Source of the DNA: Allobosea sp. 67-29
GTDB taxonomy: Bacteria > Pseudomonadota > Alphaproteobacteria > Rhizobiales > Beijerinckiaceae
Reading direction: 5' to 3'
Assembly (NCBI RefSeq): GCF_001898115.1
Contig: NZ_MKSQ01000023.1
Coordinates: forward strand, 186,132-250,131
DNA: 64,000 bases
Made by a program: the position numbers and the translations under genes. Under the pieces are notes generated by a model. The model had not been told where the DNA came from and ran no database searches. It saw only the letters and a program-made list of their open reading frames with translations. Positions 8,385-17,430 of the stretch are shown here, piece by piece. Position 1 is the stretch's first letter; each line of letters opens with the position of its first letter.

Positions 8385-8690
8385 TCAGTCGCCCGCCCTG
8401 GCCGAGGCCGGCCGCTCCCGTTTGAGCTTCAGGATGGTGCCGTCGCTGGCCCTCAGCTTCATCTCGATGCCTGAGCCCAGGCTGTCGCGCCCTTCCACGT
8501 TCCAATGACCGGAGTCGAACTCGATCTGCTCGATTCGGGCAATGCCGTTGTCCGTGGCGATACGGCGAGCATCCTCGGCGGAGATCGCGCCGTCCGACGG
8601 CTTTGGCGCTTGAGGACTCTGGGCCACGGCCGACGCCGACAGCGCGAGGACGGCGAGCGGGCCGAGCGATATCGATCGGCGCGAGAGCAT
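8385..8690 (-). CDS. Small exported PepSY-like protein, paralogue of its neighbour
   Basis: A 101-residue protein. The ATG at 8690 is preceded by GAGGAGA at suitable distance and leads into a twin-arginine-like signal (MLSRRSISLGPLAVLALSAS, cleavage after AVAQS); upstream Met codons in the same frame lack a ribosome-binding site. The mature part (AISAEDARRIATDNGIARIE ... GHWNVEGRDSLGSGIEMKLRASDGTILKL) follows the PepSY-like pattern seen at 7990-8289: a helix followed by strands and a closing A-x-DGTI. Probably periplasmic; function unknown. It is co-directional with its paralogue, about 95 bp apart. Confidence 0.62.
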   Translation of the reverse strand: MLSRRSISLGPLAVLALSASAVAQSPQAPKPSDGAISAEDARRIATDNGIARIEQIEFDSGHWNVEGRDSLGSGIEMKLRASDGTILKLKRERPASARAGD

Positions 8691-8957
8691 GATGGCATCT
8701 CCTCGTTCGGTATGGCTCACGAGGGAACGGTACCCGCCCGGCATTGTTCCAGCCACCACCTGTCGTAAAGCTGGGGAAGTCTGGGAGCGAGGCAGGACCG
8801 CCGGCCCGGCGACCGGCTATGGTGATCGCAGAGTGCTCGTCGGTTCGGTTTTGACCCTCCCGGCGGGTTGCGGAGACGGGGCCGGCTCGGGCAAGGCAGG
8901 GCGGACGAGACGATCAGGGTTGGCCGACAATCGCTCGGGCAATCCCAGGAGACAGGA

Positions 8958-9860
8958 ATGAGCCGCAGGCACCCGGAATACCAGTATCTCGACCTGCTCG
9001 CCGACGTGCTGGAGCGAGGCGACGAGCGGCTCGACCGGACCGGCGTCGGCACGCGGTCGATCTTCGGCGCCATGGCACGGTTCGATCTGTCGGACGGAAC
9101 GGTGCCGATCCTGACCACGAAGCGCGTCTTCTGGAAGACGGCGGTCAAGGAGATGCTCTGGTTCCTGACCGGGCAGACCAACATCCAGCCGCTGGTGCGC
9201 CAGAACGTGCGGATCTGGACCGACTGGCCGCTTGCCGCCTATCGCCGCGAGACCGGCGAGACCATCAGCCAGAGCGCGTTCGAGGCGCGTATTGCCGAGG
9301 ACGACGCCTTCGCGGCGCGCTGGGGCGATCTCGGGCCGGTCTACGGGAAGCAATGGCGGCGCTGGCTGGGTGCCGACGGCCGCGAGCACGACCAGATCGG
9401 GACCCTGATCGAGACGCTGCGCACCAACCCGTCGAGCCGCCGCATGCTGTTCCATGGCTGGAACGTGGCCGAGCTCGACCGAATGGCGCTGCCGCCTTGC
9501 CACATGGTCTATCAGTACCATGTGACGTCCGACGGGCGGCTGAACTCGCTGTGTTTCCAGCGCTCGGCCGACCTGCTTCTCGGCGTGGGGTTCAACTGGG
9601 TGAACTGCTGCGCCCTGCAACTGATGATTGCGCAACAGGCGGGCTTGAAGCTCGGCGACTTCGTCTGGTTCGGCGGGGACGTGCATCTCTACCTCAACCA
9701 TCTCGACCAGGCACGGGAGCAGCTGGGCCGCGAGCCGCGCCCATTCCCGACGATGCGCCTGACGCGGCATGCCGCCAGCATCGACGACTACCGGATCGAG
9801 GATTTCGAGGTGGAGGGCTACGCGCCTCACGCCGTCATCAAGGCCGACGTCGCGGTCTGA
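8958..9860 (+). CDS. thyA: Thymidylate synthase
   Basis: ThyA converts dUMP to dTMP using methylenetetrahydrofolate, producing dihydrofolate. The catalytic Cys is in MALPPCHMVYQYHV, with the Arg pair in SSRRMLFHGWN and the conserved FNWVNCCALQLM and VWFGGDVHLYLNH segments. At 300 residues it is longer than the 264-residue E. coli enzyme, with the extra sequence near residues 85-115, as in several alphaproteobacterial forms. The ATG at 8958 follows AGGAGACAGGA. In rhizobia thyA usually neighbours folA; here about 10.7 kb of transporter, malonate and regulator genes lie between them. Confidence 0.95.
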   Translation: MSRRHPEYQYLDLLADVLERGDERLDRTGVGTRSIFGAMARFDLSDGTVPILTTKRVFWKTAVKEMLWFLTGQTNIQPLVRQNVRIWTDWPLAAYRRETGETISQSAFEARIAEDDAFAARWGDLGPVYGKQWRRWLGADGREHDQIGTLIETLRTNPSSRRMLFHGWNVAELDRMALPPCHMVYQYHVTSDGRLNSLCFQRSADLLLGVGFNWVNCCALQLMIAQQAGLKLGDFVWFGGDVHLYLNHLDQAREQLGREPRPFPTMRLTRHAASIDDYRIEDFEVEGYAPHAVIKADVAV

Positions 9861-10041
9861 ACCCAGCCACGCTCCGATCCTGGCGCCGCATGCATCCGCT
9901 GCAGGGCGGTCGAGCTTGCGAGCGGCTCGACGGCGCTCCCGACTTACGGGAAGACCTCTGCAAGGCAGCAATCTGCGGGCGTGAGCCCCGGTCAGCGCCA
10001 GCAGACAAGGCCGGCGCCGGGACGCGACTGGGAGGGATGGA

Positions 10042-11256
10042 TTGACGCTGCCGTTGTGGTTGAGCGCCTTGGGCGCGACCCTGTTGTTGCAGGTCGTCAG
10101 TTCGTTCGCCGGAGCCGCCGTGCCGCTCCTCGGGCCGGTCCTGACATTGCGGTGGGGGCTGGCGCCGCAGGATATCGGCTACGTCTCGGCTGTGGTTTCC
10201 GCCGGCATCTGCTGGTTCCTGGCCTGCGGCGGTGCAATGCTCGGGCATCACGGCCCGATCCGCACCTTGCAGTTCGGCCTTCTCTCGGTCGCTGCCGGTC
10301 TGGCGATCCTGTCGCAGACGGGCGTCGCGGTGGCGCTTGTCGGCGCCTTGATGGTCGGGCTCGGGCTGGCGCCGAACACGCCCGCCGGCAGCCAGATCCT
10401 GATGCGTGCCGCGCCGCCCGGGCATCGTACGCTGGTTTTCTCGATCAAGCAGGCCGGCGTGCCGCTCGGAGGCGCGCTGGCGGGTCTCACCGTTCCGCCG
10501 ATGGTGCTGGCGTTCGGCTTCACAGGAGCCATTGCGGCGATCATCGCCATTGCTCTGCTCTGCGCCTTGTCGGTGCAGGGCTTTCGCCACAGGCTCGACG
10601 AGGAGAAGGGGCCGCAGAACCCTGCCTGGCCGCGCCTCTTTCTGTCGCCCTCATCGCTGACGCGCTCGGCGCGCGTGCTCGGCACCGATCCTTCCCTGCC
10701 GATGCTGACCGCGATGGGGGTGTCGTTCTCGATCACCCAGGCCTGCATCACCGCGTTCACGGCGACCTACATGGTCACGCAGCACGGGAAGAGCCTGGCG
10801 GAGGCCGGCCTTTACATGTCCGTGCTGCTGGCGGCGAGCACCGTGGCGCGCATCTTCTTCGGTTGGCTGGCCGACCGGCTGGGAACGGGACTGGTGCTCC
10901 TGTCCGCTCTCGCGCTGGGTGCCGGCGGCGCCATCCTGCTGCTGGTCTGGCTCGCCGGTACAAGCCCCTGGCTGGTCTATGGCTGCATGATCCTGGTCGG
11001 AGCGACCTCGATGGGCTGGAACGGCGTGCACATGGCCGAGCTCGCCCGTGCCGCGCCCGCGGCGCTCATCGGCGAGATAACGTCGGGCGCGAGCCTGTTC
11101 GGCTTCGTCGGCTCGATCTGTGGGCCGCTCGCTTTCGCCATCGTCGCCGGCAAGACCGGAGGCTTCACCTGGCCGTTCGTTCTCGTCGCCGGACAGTTGA
11201 TCGCCTTCGGCGCCTTCGCGCTGGGGCGTAGAGGTATCGCGGCATTGACCCGCTAG
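10042..11256 (+). CDS. MFS transporter
   Basis: A 404-residue integral membrane protein with about 12 hydrophobic segments and typical major-facilitator features: a conserved loop motif (FFGWLADRLGTG, residues about 272-283) between the seventh and eighth segments and a charged central linker (RHRLDEEKGPQ) separating the two six-helix halves. The start is a TTG at 10042, 4 bases after GGGAGGGATGGA-like purine-rich sequence; the nearby ATG at 10037 is immediately followed by TGA in its frame. Substrate cannot be told from the sequence. It stands alone between thyA and the convergent malonate genes. Confidence 0.8.
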   Translation: MTLPLWLSALGATLLLQVVSSFAGAAVPLLGPVLTLRWGLAPQDIGYVSAVVSAGICWFLACGGAMLGHHGPIRTLQFGLLSVAAGLAILSQTGVAVALVGALMVGLGLAPNTPAGSQILMRAAPPGHRTLVFSIKQAGVPLGGALAGLTVPPMVLAFGFTGAIAAIIAIALLCALSVQGFRHRLDEEKGPQNPAWPRLFLSPSSLTRSARVLGTDPSLPMLTAMGVSFSITQACITAFTATYMVTQHGKSLAEAGLYMSVLLAASTVARIFFGWLADRLGTGLVLLSALALGAGGAILLLVWLAGTSPWLVYGCMILVGATSMGWNGVHMAELARAAPAALIGEITSGASLFGFVGSICGPLAFAIVAGKTGGFTWPFVLVAGQLIAFGAFALGRRGIAALTR

Positions 11257-11310
11257 CGCCGGGCCGGAGGGCGGAGAGGCTGTCCGCTCCGCCCCACGAG
11301 GAACGCGCGA

Positions 11311-12825
11311 TCATTTCGCGGCGTAGATGTCCTTGTACTGGTCGCGCAGCAGGTTCTTCTGGACCTTGCCCATGGTGTTGCGCGGCAACTCGGGCACGAT
11401 GAAGACCTGCTTCGGCAGCTTGAACTTCGCGAGTCGATCCTCCAGCGCCTTGGCTATGGCCGAAGCCGTGATGCTGGCGCCCGGCTTGCACACGACGGCG
11501 GCCGTGACGCCCTCGCCGAAATCGGCGTGCGGCACGCCGAAGACCGCGCTTTCGACGACACCATCCATACCGTCGATCTCGGTCTCGACCTCCTTCGGAT
11601 AGACGTTGTACCCGCCCGTGATGATCAGGTCCTTGCCGCGTCCGACGATGTGGACATAGCCGCGCTCGTCAATCTTGCCGAGGTCGCCGGTGATGAAGAA
11701 GCCGTCGGCCCGGAATTCGGCCGCCGTCTTCTCGGGATTGCGCCAGTAGCCCTTGAAGACGTTCGGGCCCTTTACCTCGATCATGCCGATCTCCTCGGCG
11801 GCCAGCGCCTTGCCGGTCTCCGGATCGACGACGCGGGCGCTCACGCCCGGCAGCGGGAAGCCGACCGTGCCGGCGACGCGATCCCCGTCGTAGGGGTTCG
11901 ACGTGTTCATGTTGGTCTCGGTCATGCCGTAGCGCTCGAGAATGGCGTGGCCGGTGCGCTCGCGCCATTCGCGATGGGTCTCGGCGAGAAGCGGTGCCGA
12001 GCCGGAGACGAAGAGCCGCATATGCTTCGTCGTCTCCCGGTTCAGCCGCGCATCCTGCAGCAGGCGGACGTAGAAGGTCGGGACGCCCATCATGCTCGTC
12101 GCCTGCGGCAGGTATCTGAAGATCTGCTCGGGATCGAACTTCGGCAGCAGGATCATCGAGGCGCCGGCGAGCAGAATTGTATTCGTCGCGACGAAGAGGC
12201 CATGGGTATGGAAGATCGGAAGGGCGTGCAGCAGCACGTCGTCCTTGCCGAAGCGCCAGTAGTCGACCAGCGTCAGCGCGTTCGACGACAAATTGTCGTG
12301 GCTGAGCATCGCCCCCTTCGAGCGGCCGGTCGTGCCCGAGGTGTACAGGATGGCGGCGAGGTCGTCCGGCCCGCGCGCCACATCGACGAAGCTGCCCGAG
12401 GCGGCGTTCGCCTTGTCGAGCAGTGTGCCGGTGCCGACCCCGAGCGTCTCCAGCTTGGCGCCGGCCTTTTCCGCGAAGGGCTTGAGGGCCGGGGCCTTGG
12501 CCGGGTCGCAGACGAAGACGGCAGGCTCGGCATCACCCAGGAAATACTCGATCTCGGCCGGGGTGTAGGCGGTGTTGAGCGGAAGGAAGATGCCGCCGGC
12601 CCGGACGGTGCCGAGATAGAGCATCAGCGCCTCGACGCTCTTCTCGACCTGCACGGCGACACGATCGCCCGGCTCGACGCCAAGCGCCGCCAGCGCGCTG
12701 GCGAACCGGGCGGAGCTGTCGAGCACGTCCTGGTAGCTGTATTCCCGCCCGTCATCCAGCAGCGCGAACCGTGCGCCCGGCGAGGGCATGCGCGCGCGGA
12801 TCAGGTCGAACAGATGGTTGGTCAT
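11311..12825 (-). CDS. matB: Malonyl-CoA synthetase
   Basis: A 504-residue ANL-family adenylating enzyme that activates malonate to malonyl-CoA with ATP and CoA. Motifs in order: the phosphate-binding loop LYTSGTTGRSKGAMLSH, ERYGMTETNMNTSNPY, the hinge region TGDLGKIDERGYVHIVGR, GGYNVYPKEVE, and the catalytic Lys in PRNTMGKVQK. Its place directly downstream of malonyl-CoA decarboxylase and a TRAP transporter identifies it as MatB rather than a generic acyl-CoA ligase. The ATG at 12825 follows AAGGACC; a longer frame upstream has no ribosome-binding site. Last gene of the mat operon, 25 bp after matA. Confidence 0.9.
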   Translation of the reverse strand: MTNHLFDLIRARMPSPGARFALLDDGREYSYQDVLDSSARFASALAALGVEPGDRVAVQVEKSVEALMLYLGTVRAGGIFLPLNTAYTPAEIEYFLGDAEPAVFVCDPAKAPALKPFAEKAGAKLETLGVGTGTLLDKANAASGSFVDVARGPDDLAAILYTSGTTGRSKGAMLSHDNLSSNALTLVDYWRFGKDDVLLHALPIFHTHGLFVATNTILLAGASMILLPKFDPEQIFRYLPQATSMMGVPTFYVRLLQDARLNRETTKHMRLFVSGSAPLLAETHREWRERTGHAILERYGMTETNMNTSNPYDGDRVAGTVGFPLPGVSARVVDPETGKALAAEEIGMIEVKGPNVFKGYWRNPEKTAAEFRADGFFITGDLGKIDERGYVHIVGRGKDLIITGGYNVYPKEVETEIDGMDGVVESAVFGVPHADFGEGVTAAVVCKPGASITASAIAKALEDRLAKFKLPKQVFIVPELPRNTMGKVQKNLLRDQYKDIYAAK

Positions 12826-12850
12826 ACGGTGGGTCCTTGAATGTCCGAAC

Positions 12851-14233
12851 TCATGTCCTGCGGGCGGCAGAGGCCGGGGTCGCCCGCTTGCGGCTGCCGA
12901 TAGCCGATGCCGAAGGGCTGAGCCTTCTGACGGCCTGGGCGGCTGCGATCGTTCCGTTCTGCACGAAGGCCTCGTGGTTAGCCTCGATCGCACCGAGTTC
13001 ATAGAGGTAGTTGACCATCAGGCCGCCGGCTTGCCTGAGGCCGTTGGCCGAGACGTCGCCACGCCAGTTGATCCGCTCCAGCCGCGCGCCGTTGCCGAGA
13101 TGGAAGCGCGCCACCGGGTCGAGCGGCTTGTCGCCGGCTTTCGCCTCCAGGAAATACCAGGCGGCGGCGGCAAGCTCGGCCTCCCGGAGCTGATTCTGGT
13201 GGGTGCCGGCAGGGCGCGTGCTCCAGCCGGGGTCCTGCAGTGTCGCGAGTTCTCGCCAGTCGAGAGCGGGGCGATCGGCCTCCTGCGCCTTCAGCATCCG
13301 GCCGAGCCAACCCATGAAGCCCGGCACGGGCGAGAGCGTGACGAAGGTGGTCAGGCTGGGGAGCTCCCGCTTCAGTTCCTCCACCACCTGCTTGATCAGG
13401 AAATTGCCGAAGCTGATGCCTCTGAGGCCCGCCTGGCAGTTCGAGATCGAATAGAAGACGGCGGTGGTGGCGCGGGTCGCGGGCAGCGCCGTCCGCTCAA
13501 GGTCGAGCAACGGTGCGATGGCTTCCGGAATCTCGCGCGTCAGCGCGACCTCGACGAAGACCAGCGGCTCGTCGCCCATCTGTGGGTGGAAGAAGGCGAA
13601 GCAGCGCCGGTCCCCCGGGGCGAGGCGATTGCGAAGATCGTCCCAGCTCTGGATCGTATGGACGGCTTCGTAGCGGATGATCTTTTCGAGGATATTGGCT
13701 GCGGTCGTCCAGTCGACGCGCTTGAGCACGAGAAAGCCGCGGTTGAACCAGGAGGTGAAGAGATGCACGAAGTCGCGGTCGACGACCGCGAGCTCGCCGT
13801 GCTCGCGCAAGGCCAGCAGCAGGTCCTCGCGCATCCGCACCAGCGCCTCGGTGCCGCCCGGGGCGCGGTTGAGGCGCCGCAGAAGCTCCTGTCGGCGTGG
13901 CTCCGAGGCCTCGTTCAGGGCCGCGGCCGCTTCGGCGCTGCGGTCTCCGAGGTAGCGGGCGACAGCTTCCTCCAGCCGGATCGGATCAGGACCGAAATCC
14001 GCCGCCAGGGTCTTCAGGAAGGCGAGCCGCTGTTGGGCCGGAGCCCGCGCATAGCCGCCGAGCAGCGCGTCGGCGAGGGCGATGCCCGAGGCTTCGCCAC
14101 GGACGCCGAGGATGTCGTGAGCCAGGGCGGACAGGTCGGCATCCTCCACCCGCCTTCCGATGCGATCGAAGGCGAACCCGCGGCTGCGGCTCGTGATCGT
14201 CGACACGAGATCCTGGATGAAGCCCCGGTTCAT
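12851..14233 (-). CDS. matA: Malonyl-CoA decarboxylase
   Basis: A 460-residue malonyl-CoA decarboxylase converting malonyl-CoA to acetyl-CoA and CO2. The N-terminal helical domain (residues 1-about 165) is followed by the acetyltransferase-like catalytic domain with conserved stretches FVEVALTREIPE, AVFYSISNCQAGLRGISFGN, FVTLSPVPGFMGWL and PVARFHLGNGARLERINW. The ATG at 14233 has GGAGGC upstream. It lies between the TRAP permease gene (35 bp gap) and matB (25 bp gap) in one operon, giving the steps malonate to malonyl-CoA to acetyl-CoA. Confidence 0.92.
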   Translation of the reverse strand: MNRGFIQDLVSTITSRSRGFAFDRIGRRVEDADLSALAHDILGVRGEASGIALADALLGGYARAPAQQRLAFLKTLAADFGPDPIRLEEAVARYLGDRSAEAAAALNEASEPRRQELLRRLNRAPGGTEALVRMREDLLLALREHGELAVVDRDFVHLFTSWFNRGFLVLKRVDWTTAANILEKIIRYEAVHTIQSWDDLRNRLAPGDRRCFAFFHPQMGDEPLVFVEVALTREIPEAIAPLLDLERTALPATRATTAVFYSISNCQAGLRGISFGNFLIKQVVEELKRELPSLTTFVTLSPVPGFMGWLGRMLKAQEADRPALDWRELATLQDPGWSTRPAGTHQNQLREAELAAAAWYFLEAKAGDKPLDPVARFHLGNGARLERINWRGDVSANGLRQAGGLMVNYLYELGAIEANHEAFVQNGTIAAAQAVRRLSPSASAIGSRKRATPASAARRT

Positions 14234-14268
14234 GGGAGCGTGCCTCCGTTGTCGGCCGCCATTGCCGC

Positions 14269-16224
14269 TCAGCCCATGATCGCGGTCGGCAGCCAGGTCA
14301 CCAGCCCGGGGAACAGGCAGACGAGCACGACCGCCAGCGTGATCAGCAGCACGAAGGGCAGGGTGCCCCACATGATCTGGCTCAGCGGTATGTCCGGCGC
14401 GATGTTCTTGATGACGAAGATGTTGAGCCCGACCGGGGGATGGATCAGGCCCATCTCCATGACGATCGTCATGACGACCCCGAACCAGATCAGGTCGAAG
14501 CCCGCAGCCTTCAGGGGCGGCAGCACGATCGGCGCGGTCATCAGGATGATCGAGACCGGCGGCAGGAAGAAGCCGAGGACGACCACGAAGACCAGGATGG
14601 CGGCGAGCAGTACCCATTTCGACAGGTTCAGGCCGATGATCCAGGCGGCGGCCGACTGGCTGATGTGCAGATAGCTCATCACATAGGCGTAGAGGAGCGA
14701 CATGCCCACGATCATCAGCAGCATGGTCGATTCCTTGAGCGTGCCGGAGACGATGGGCATCACCTTGGAAGGGCGCCAGATGCCGTACATGATGCCGATC
14801 ACGACCAGGGCCAGAACGGCGCCGACGCCAGCCGTCTCGGACGGCGTCGCCCAGCCGGCATAGAGCACGATCATGACGCCGGCGAGGATGGTGACGAAGG
14901 GGGCGACCCAGCCGATCATCTTCAGCTTCTGGCGCAGCGTGTAGTGCTCCTCGTCGAGCAGGGCCGAATGCTTGCCGGTGGCCGTGGCCTCGGCGAGGGC
15001 GAGCCGCTTCTCCTTGCTGTAGCGCAGCATCGAGTACCCGGCGAAGAGCAGCATCAGGAGCAGGCCCGGCCCGATGCCGGCGAGGAAGAGCTTGCCCAGC
15101 GAGACCTCGGCGGCGACCGCATAGAGCAACATCGTCACCGAGGGCGGCAGCAGGATGCCGAGCGTGCCGCCGGCGGCGATGATGCCTGCGGCGAAGCCCG
15201 GCGAATAACCGCGGGCCCGCATCTCGGGAATGCCGGCGGAGCCGATCGCCGAGCAGGTCGCCGGGGAGGAGCCCGCCATCGCCGCGAAGAGGCCGCAGGC
15301 GATGGTGTTGGCCACCCCAAGTCCACCCGGAATGCGATGCAGCCAGGCGTGCAGCGCCGAGTAGAGGTCGCGGCCGGCATTGGAGCGGCCGATCGCCGCG
15401 CCCTTCAGGATGAAGAGCGGGATGGCGAGGATGATGACGTTGGCGAGTTCCTCATAGAAGTTCTGCGCGATCGTATCGAGCGAGGCCGCCGGCATGAACA
15501 GGACCATGAAGCCGACGGCGACCACGCCCAGCGCGAAGGCGATCGGCATCCCCGAGAACATCACCAGCAGGGTGACGACGCAGTAGGAGACACCGACCAG
15601 CCATTGTGGGAGACCGCTGACCAGCGGCAGGGGGGAGCGCGGCCAGAAGATCACGGCCGCCGCGAGCGCCAGCACGGCAAGGCAGAGCAGGGGCGAGCGC
15701 GTCGCGACCTGCACCGCCACCTGCAGCGCAAGGAGCAGCATGCCTGTCGCAAGCAGGGCATAGGGAATCCAGAGAGGCGGACCCCAGGCCGATTGCGAGG
15801 TCTGCCCGTCGACATAGGCCTCGTGCAGGAGCATCGCCGTCTTCCAGGCGAAGATCAGGCAGAAGCAGAGCATCACCGCGTCGACGACGAGCCGGCGACC
15901 CGCCGTCGAGCCGGGAAACCAGTGATCGAGCAGGTCGATGCCGACATGGCCGCGGCCGGCCTGAACGGTCGCGGCCGAGAGGAAGATCGCACCGGCGATC
16001 AGGAAGATCGTCACCTCGTCCTGCCAGAGCACGGACGACTTGGTGAGATGCCCCGTCACCACGCCGAAGGTCAGGACGAAGGCGGCCGCGACGAGCGCGA
16101 CCGCCGAGAGCCGGAAGGCGAAGCGGTTGACGAACGCGAGCAGCGCCGCAGCGCCACGCTCGTCGGCGACGTTCCGGGGACCGTCGGCGGCCAGAATGGC
16201 GTCGTGCTGCAGCGCTCCGCTCAT
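14269..16224 (-). CDS. matQM: TRAP transporter, fused small and large permease (malonate)
   Basis: A 651-residue membrane protein in which the DctQ-type small subunit (four membrane helices, residues about 30-190, with SSVLWQDEVTIFLI) is fused to the DctM-type large subunit (about twelve helices, residues 200-650, with VIILAIPLFILKGAAIG, AIACGLFAAMAGSSPATCSA-like GSSPAT and PPSVTMLLYAV). TRAP systems use a sodium or proton gradient to import organic acids bound by a periplasmic protein. Its neighbours (DctP-type protein immediately upstream, 1 bp apart; matA and matB downstream) indicate malonate as substrate, as for MatPQM of rhizobia. Confidence 0.88.
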   Translation of the reverse strand: MSGALQHDAILAADGPRNVADERGAAALLAFVNRFAFRLSAVALVAAAFVLTFGVVTGHLTKSSVLWQDEVTIFLIAGAIFLSAATVQAGRGHVGIDLLDHWFPGSTAGRRLVVDAVMLCFCLIFAWKTAMLLHEAYVDGQTSQSAWGPPLWIPYALLATGMLLLALQVAVQVATRSPLLCLAVLALAAAVIFWPRSPLPLVSGLPQWLVGVSYCVVTLLVMFSGMPIAFALGVVAVGFMVLFMPAASLDTIAQNFYEELANVIILAIPLFILKGAAIGRSNAGRDLYSALHAWLHRIPGGLGVANTIACGLFAAMAGSSPATCSAIGSAGIPEMRARGYSPGFAAGIIAAGGTLGILLPPSVTMLLYAVAAEVSLGKLFLAGIGPGLLLMLLFAGYSMLRYSKEKRLALAEATATGKHSALLDEEHYTLRQKLKMIGWVAPFVTILAGVMIVLYAGWATPSETAGVGAVLALVVIGIMYGIWRPSKVMPIVSGTLKESTMLLMIVGMSLLYAYVMSYLHISQSAAAWIIGLNLSKWVLLAAILVFVVVLGFFLPPVSIILMTAPIVLPPLKAAGFDLIWFGVVMTIVMEMGLIHPPVGLNIFVIKNIAPDIPLSQIMWGTLPFVLLITLAVVLVCLFPGLVTWLPTAIMG

Positions 16225-16225
16225 C

Positions 16226-17242
16226 TCAGGAAACCTTCTGCGCGAGCTTCATAAGCTCGGCTGCTTCGGTGGAAGCGGCGGCGTAGTCCTTCCAGGCGCT
16301 GTTCTCGGCGATCTTGCGCCAGGCTGCGAGGTTGGCCTCGCTCATGTCGGAAACCTTAACGCCCTTTGCCGCATAGACCTTCGCGACCTCCTCGTCGTCG
16401 GCCTTGGCCTGGGCCGTCGCCCAGCTCTCCATCTCGGCACCGACGTCGAGGATCGTCTTGCGCTGGTCGGCGGGCAGGGCGTCGAAGATCGCCTTCGACA
16501 TCAGGAGCGGTTCGAGCATGAACCAGAACGAGCCCTTGCGGGCCGCCGTCAGCGATTTGGCGAGCTCTTCCAGGCGGAACGAGATCAGGCTGGTCGAGGA
16601 GGTGACTGCCGCATCGAGCGCGCTGGTCTGCATGCCGATATAGATCTCGTTGGAGGGCATCGTCGAGACCTGGCCGCCGGCCGCCGCGAACATGCGGTCC
16701 ATCTCGCGGCTGCCGCCGCGGATCTTGACGCCCTTGACGTCCTCGGGCGCCAGTATCGGGGCGCTGCGCGACGCGACGCCGCCAGCCTGCCAGACCCAGG
16801 AGACGAAGACGATGCCCTTGCTCTCCAGGATCTTCGCGAGTGCCTTGCCGACTTCGGCGTTCTTCCATTTCGCGCCCTGCTCGTAGCTCGTGACCAGGCA
16901 CGGCATCAGGCCGAGATTGCAGGCCGGAACCTCGCCGCCGGCGTAAGGCACGGGGAACAGCGACATGTCGAGCGCGCCGCGGCGCATCGCCGAGAACTGC
17001 GCATTCGTCTTCATCAGCGACGAGTTGGCGTAGATATCGAACTTCAGCGCGCCATTGGTGCGCTTCTCGACCTCGGCGGCGAAGCGGCGGCACATCCGGT
17101 CGCGGAAATCGCCCTGGTCGACTGTGCCGCCGGGGAACTGGTGCGAGATCTTCAAGGTTGTTGCGGCTTGCGCCGTTGCGGCCCTGAAGAGGGTGGGAGC
17201 GGCGATCGCGCCGGCGAGAGTCTGCCTGCGGGTCAGGTTCAT
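16226..17242 (-). CDS. matP: TRAP transporter substrate-binding protein (malonate)
   Basis: A 338-residue DctP-family periplasmic binding protein. The N-terminus is a twin-arginine-like signal (MNLTRRQTLAGAIAAPTLF, cleavage near ATAQA). Conserved DctP features include LKISHQFPGG at the mature start, the ligand-gripping Arg region VKGVKIRGG at about residue 160, and the helix ALDAAVTSSTS. The ATG at 17242 has AGGAGGA upstream; an earlier Met in frame lacks one. First gene of the mat operon, divergent from the GntR regulator, with operator-like repeats between them. Confidence 0.88.
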   Translation of the reverse strand: MNLTRRQTLAGAIAAPTLFRAATAQAATTLKISHQFPGGTVDQGDFRDRMCRRFAAEVEKRTNGALKFDIYANSSLMKTNAQFSAMRRGALDMSLFPVPYAGGEVPACNLGLMPCLVTSYEQGAKWKNAEVGKALAKILESKGIVFVSWVWQAGGVASRSAPILAPEDVKGVKIRGGSREMDRMFAAAGGQVSTMPSNEIYIGMQTSALDAAVTSSTSLISFRLEELAKSLTAARKGSFWFMLEPLLMSKAIFDALPADQRKTILDVGAEMESWATAQAKADDEEVAKVYAAKGVKVSDMSEANLAAWRKIAENSAWKDYAAASTEAAELMKLAQKVS

Positions 17243-17324
17243 TGGCGTTCCTCCTGAATGTCGGGTCATGGCCCGTCTTGTCGTTGGGTCGATCAAGGCA
17301 GCGTCTCCTCGCTGTGTCAATAGA

Positions 17325-17379
17325 TCGCATACAATCGCGAAGAATTTGAATGCAGGTCTTGCGAGCTCGCGTACGATTG
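17325..17379. promoter_or_regulatory. Paired operator-like repeats in the matP-matR divergent region
   Basis: Two related 13-mers, TCGCATACAATCG (17325-17337) and TCGCGTACGATTG (17367-17379), match at 10 of 13 positions (TCGCRTACRATYG) and start 42 bp apart, about four helical turns. A TTGACA -35-like hexamer for the mat operon lies on the minus strand at 17315-17320, beside the first copy. FCD-type GntR repressors commonly bind such sites in divergent promoters, so these are the best candidates for MatR operators. The assignment is by position and repetition only. Confidence 0.5.
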
Positions 17380-17430
17380 CTCACAGTAGCGGCAGCCGCC
17401 GCAGCCTTTCGGCCAACCAGAAGCGCGCTG

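Noticed and set aside
8817..9971. A 384-codon minus-strand frame opposite thyA.
   Set aside because: Complement of a strongly conserved gene, no ribosome-binding site or motif.
14440..16254. A 604-codon plus-strand frame opposite the TRAP permease gene.
   Set aside because: Composition is His/Arg/Asp/Gly-rich, as expected for the complement of hydrophobic membrane codons; no family similarity.
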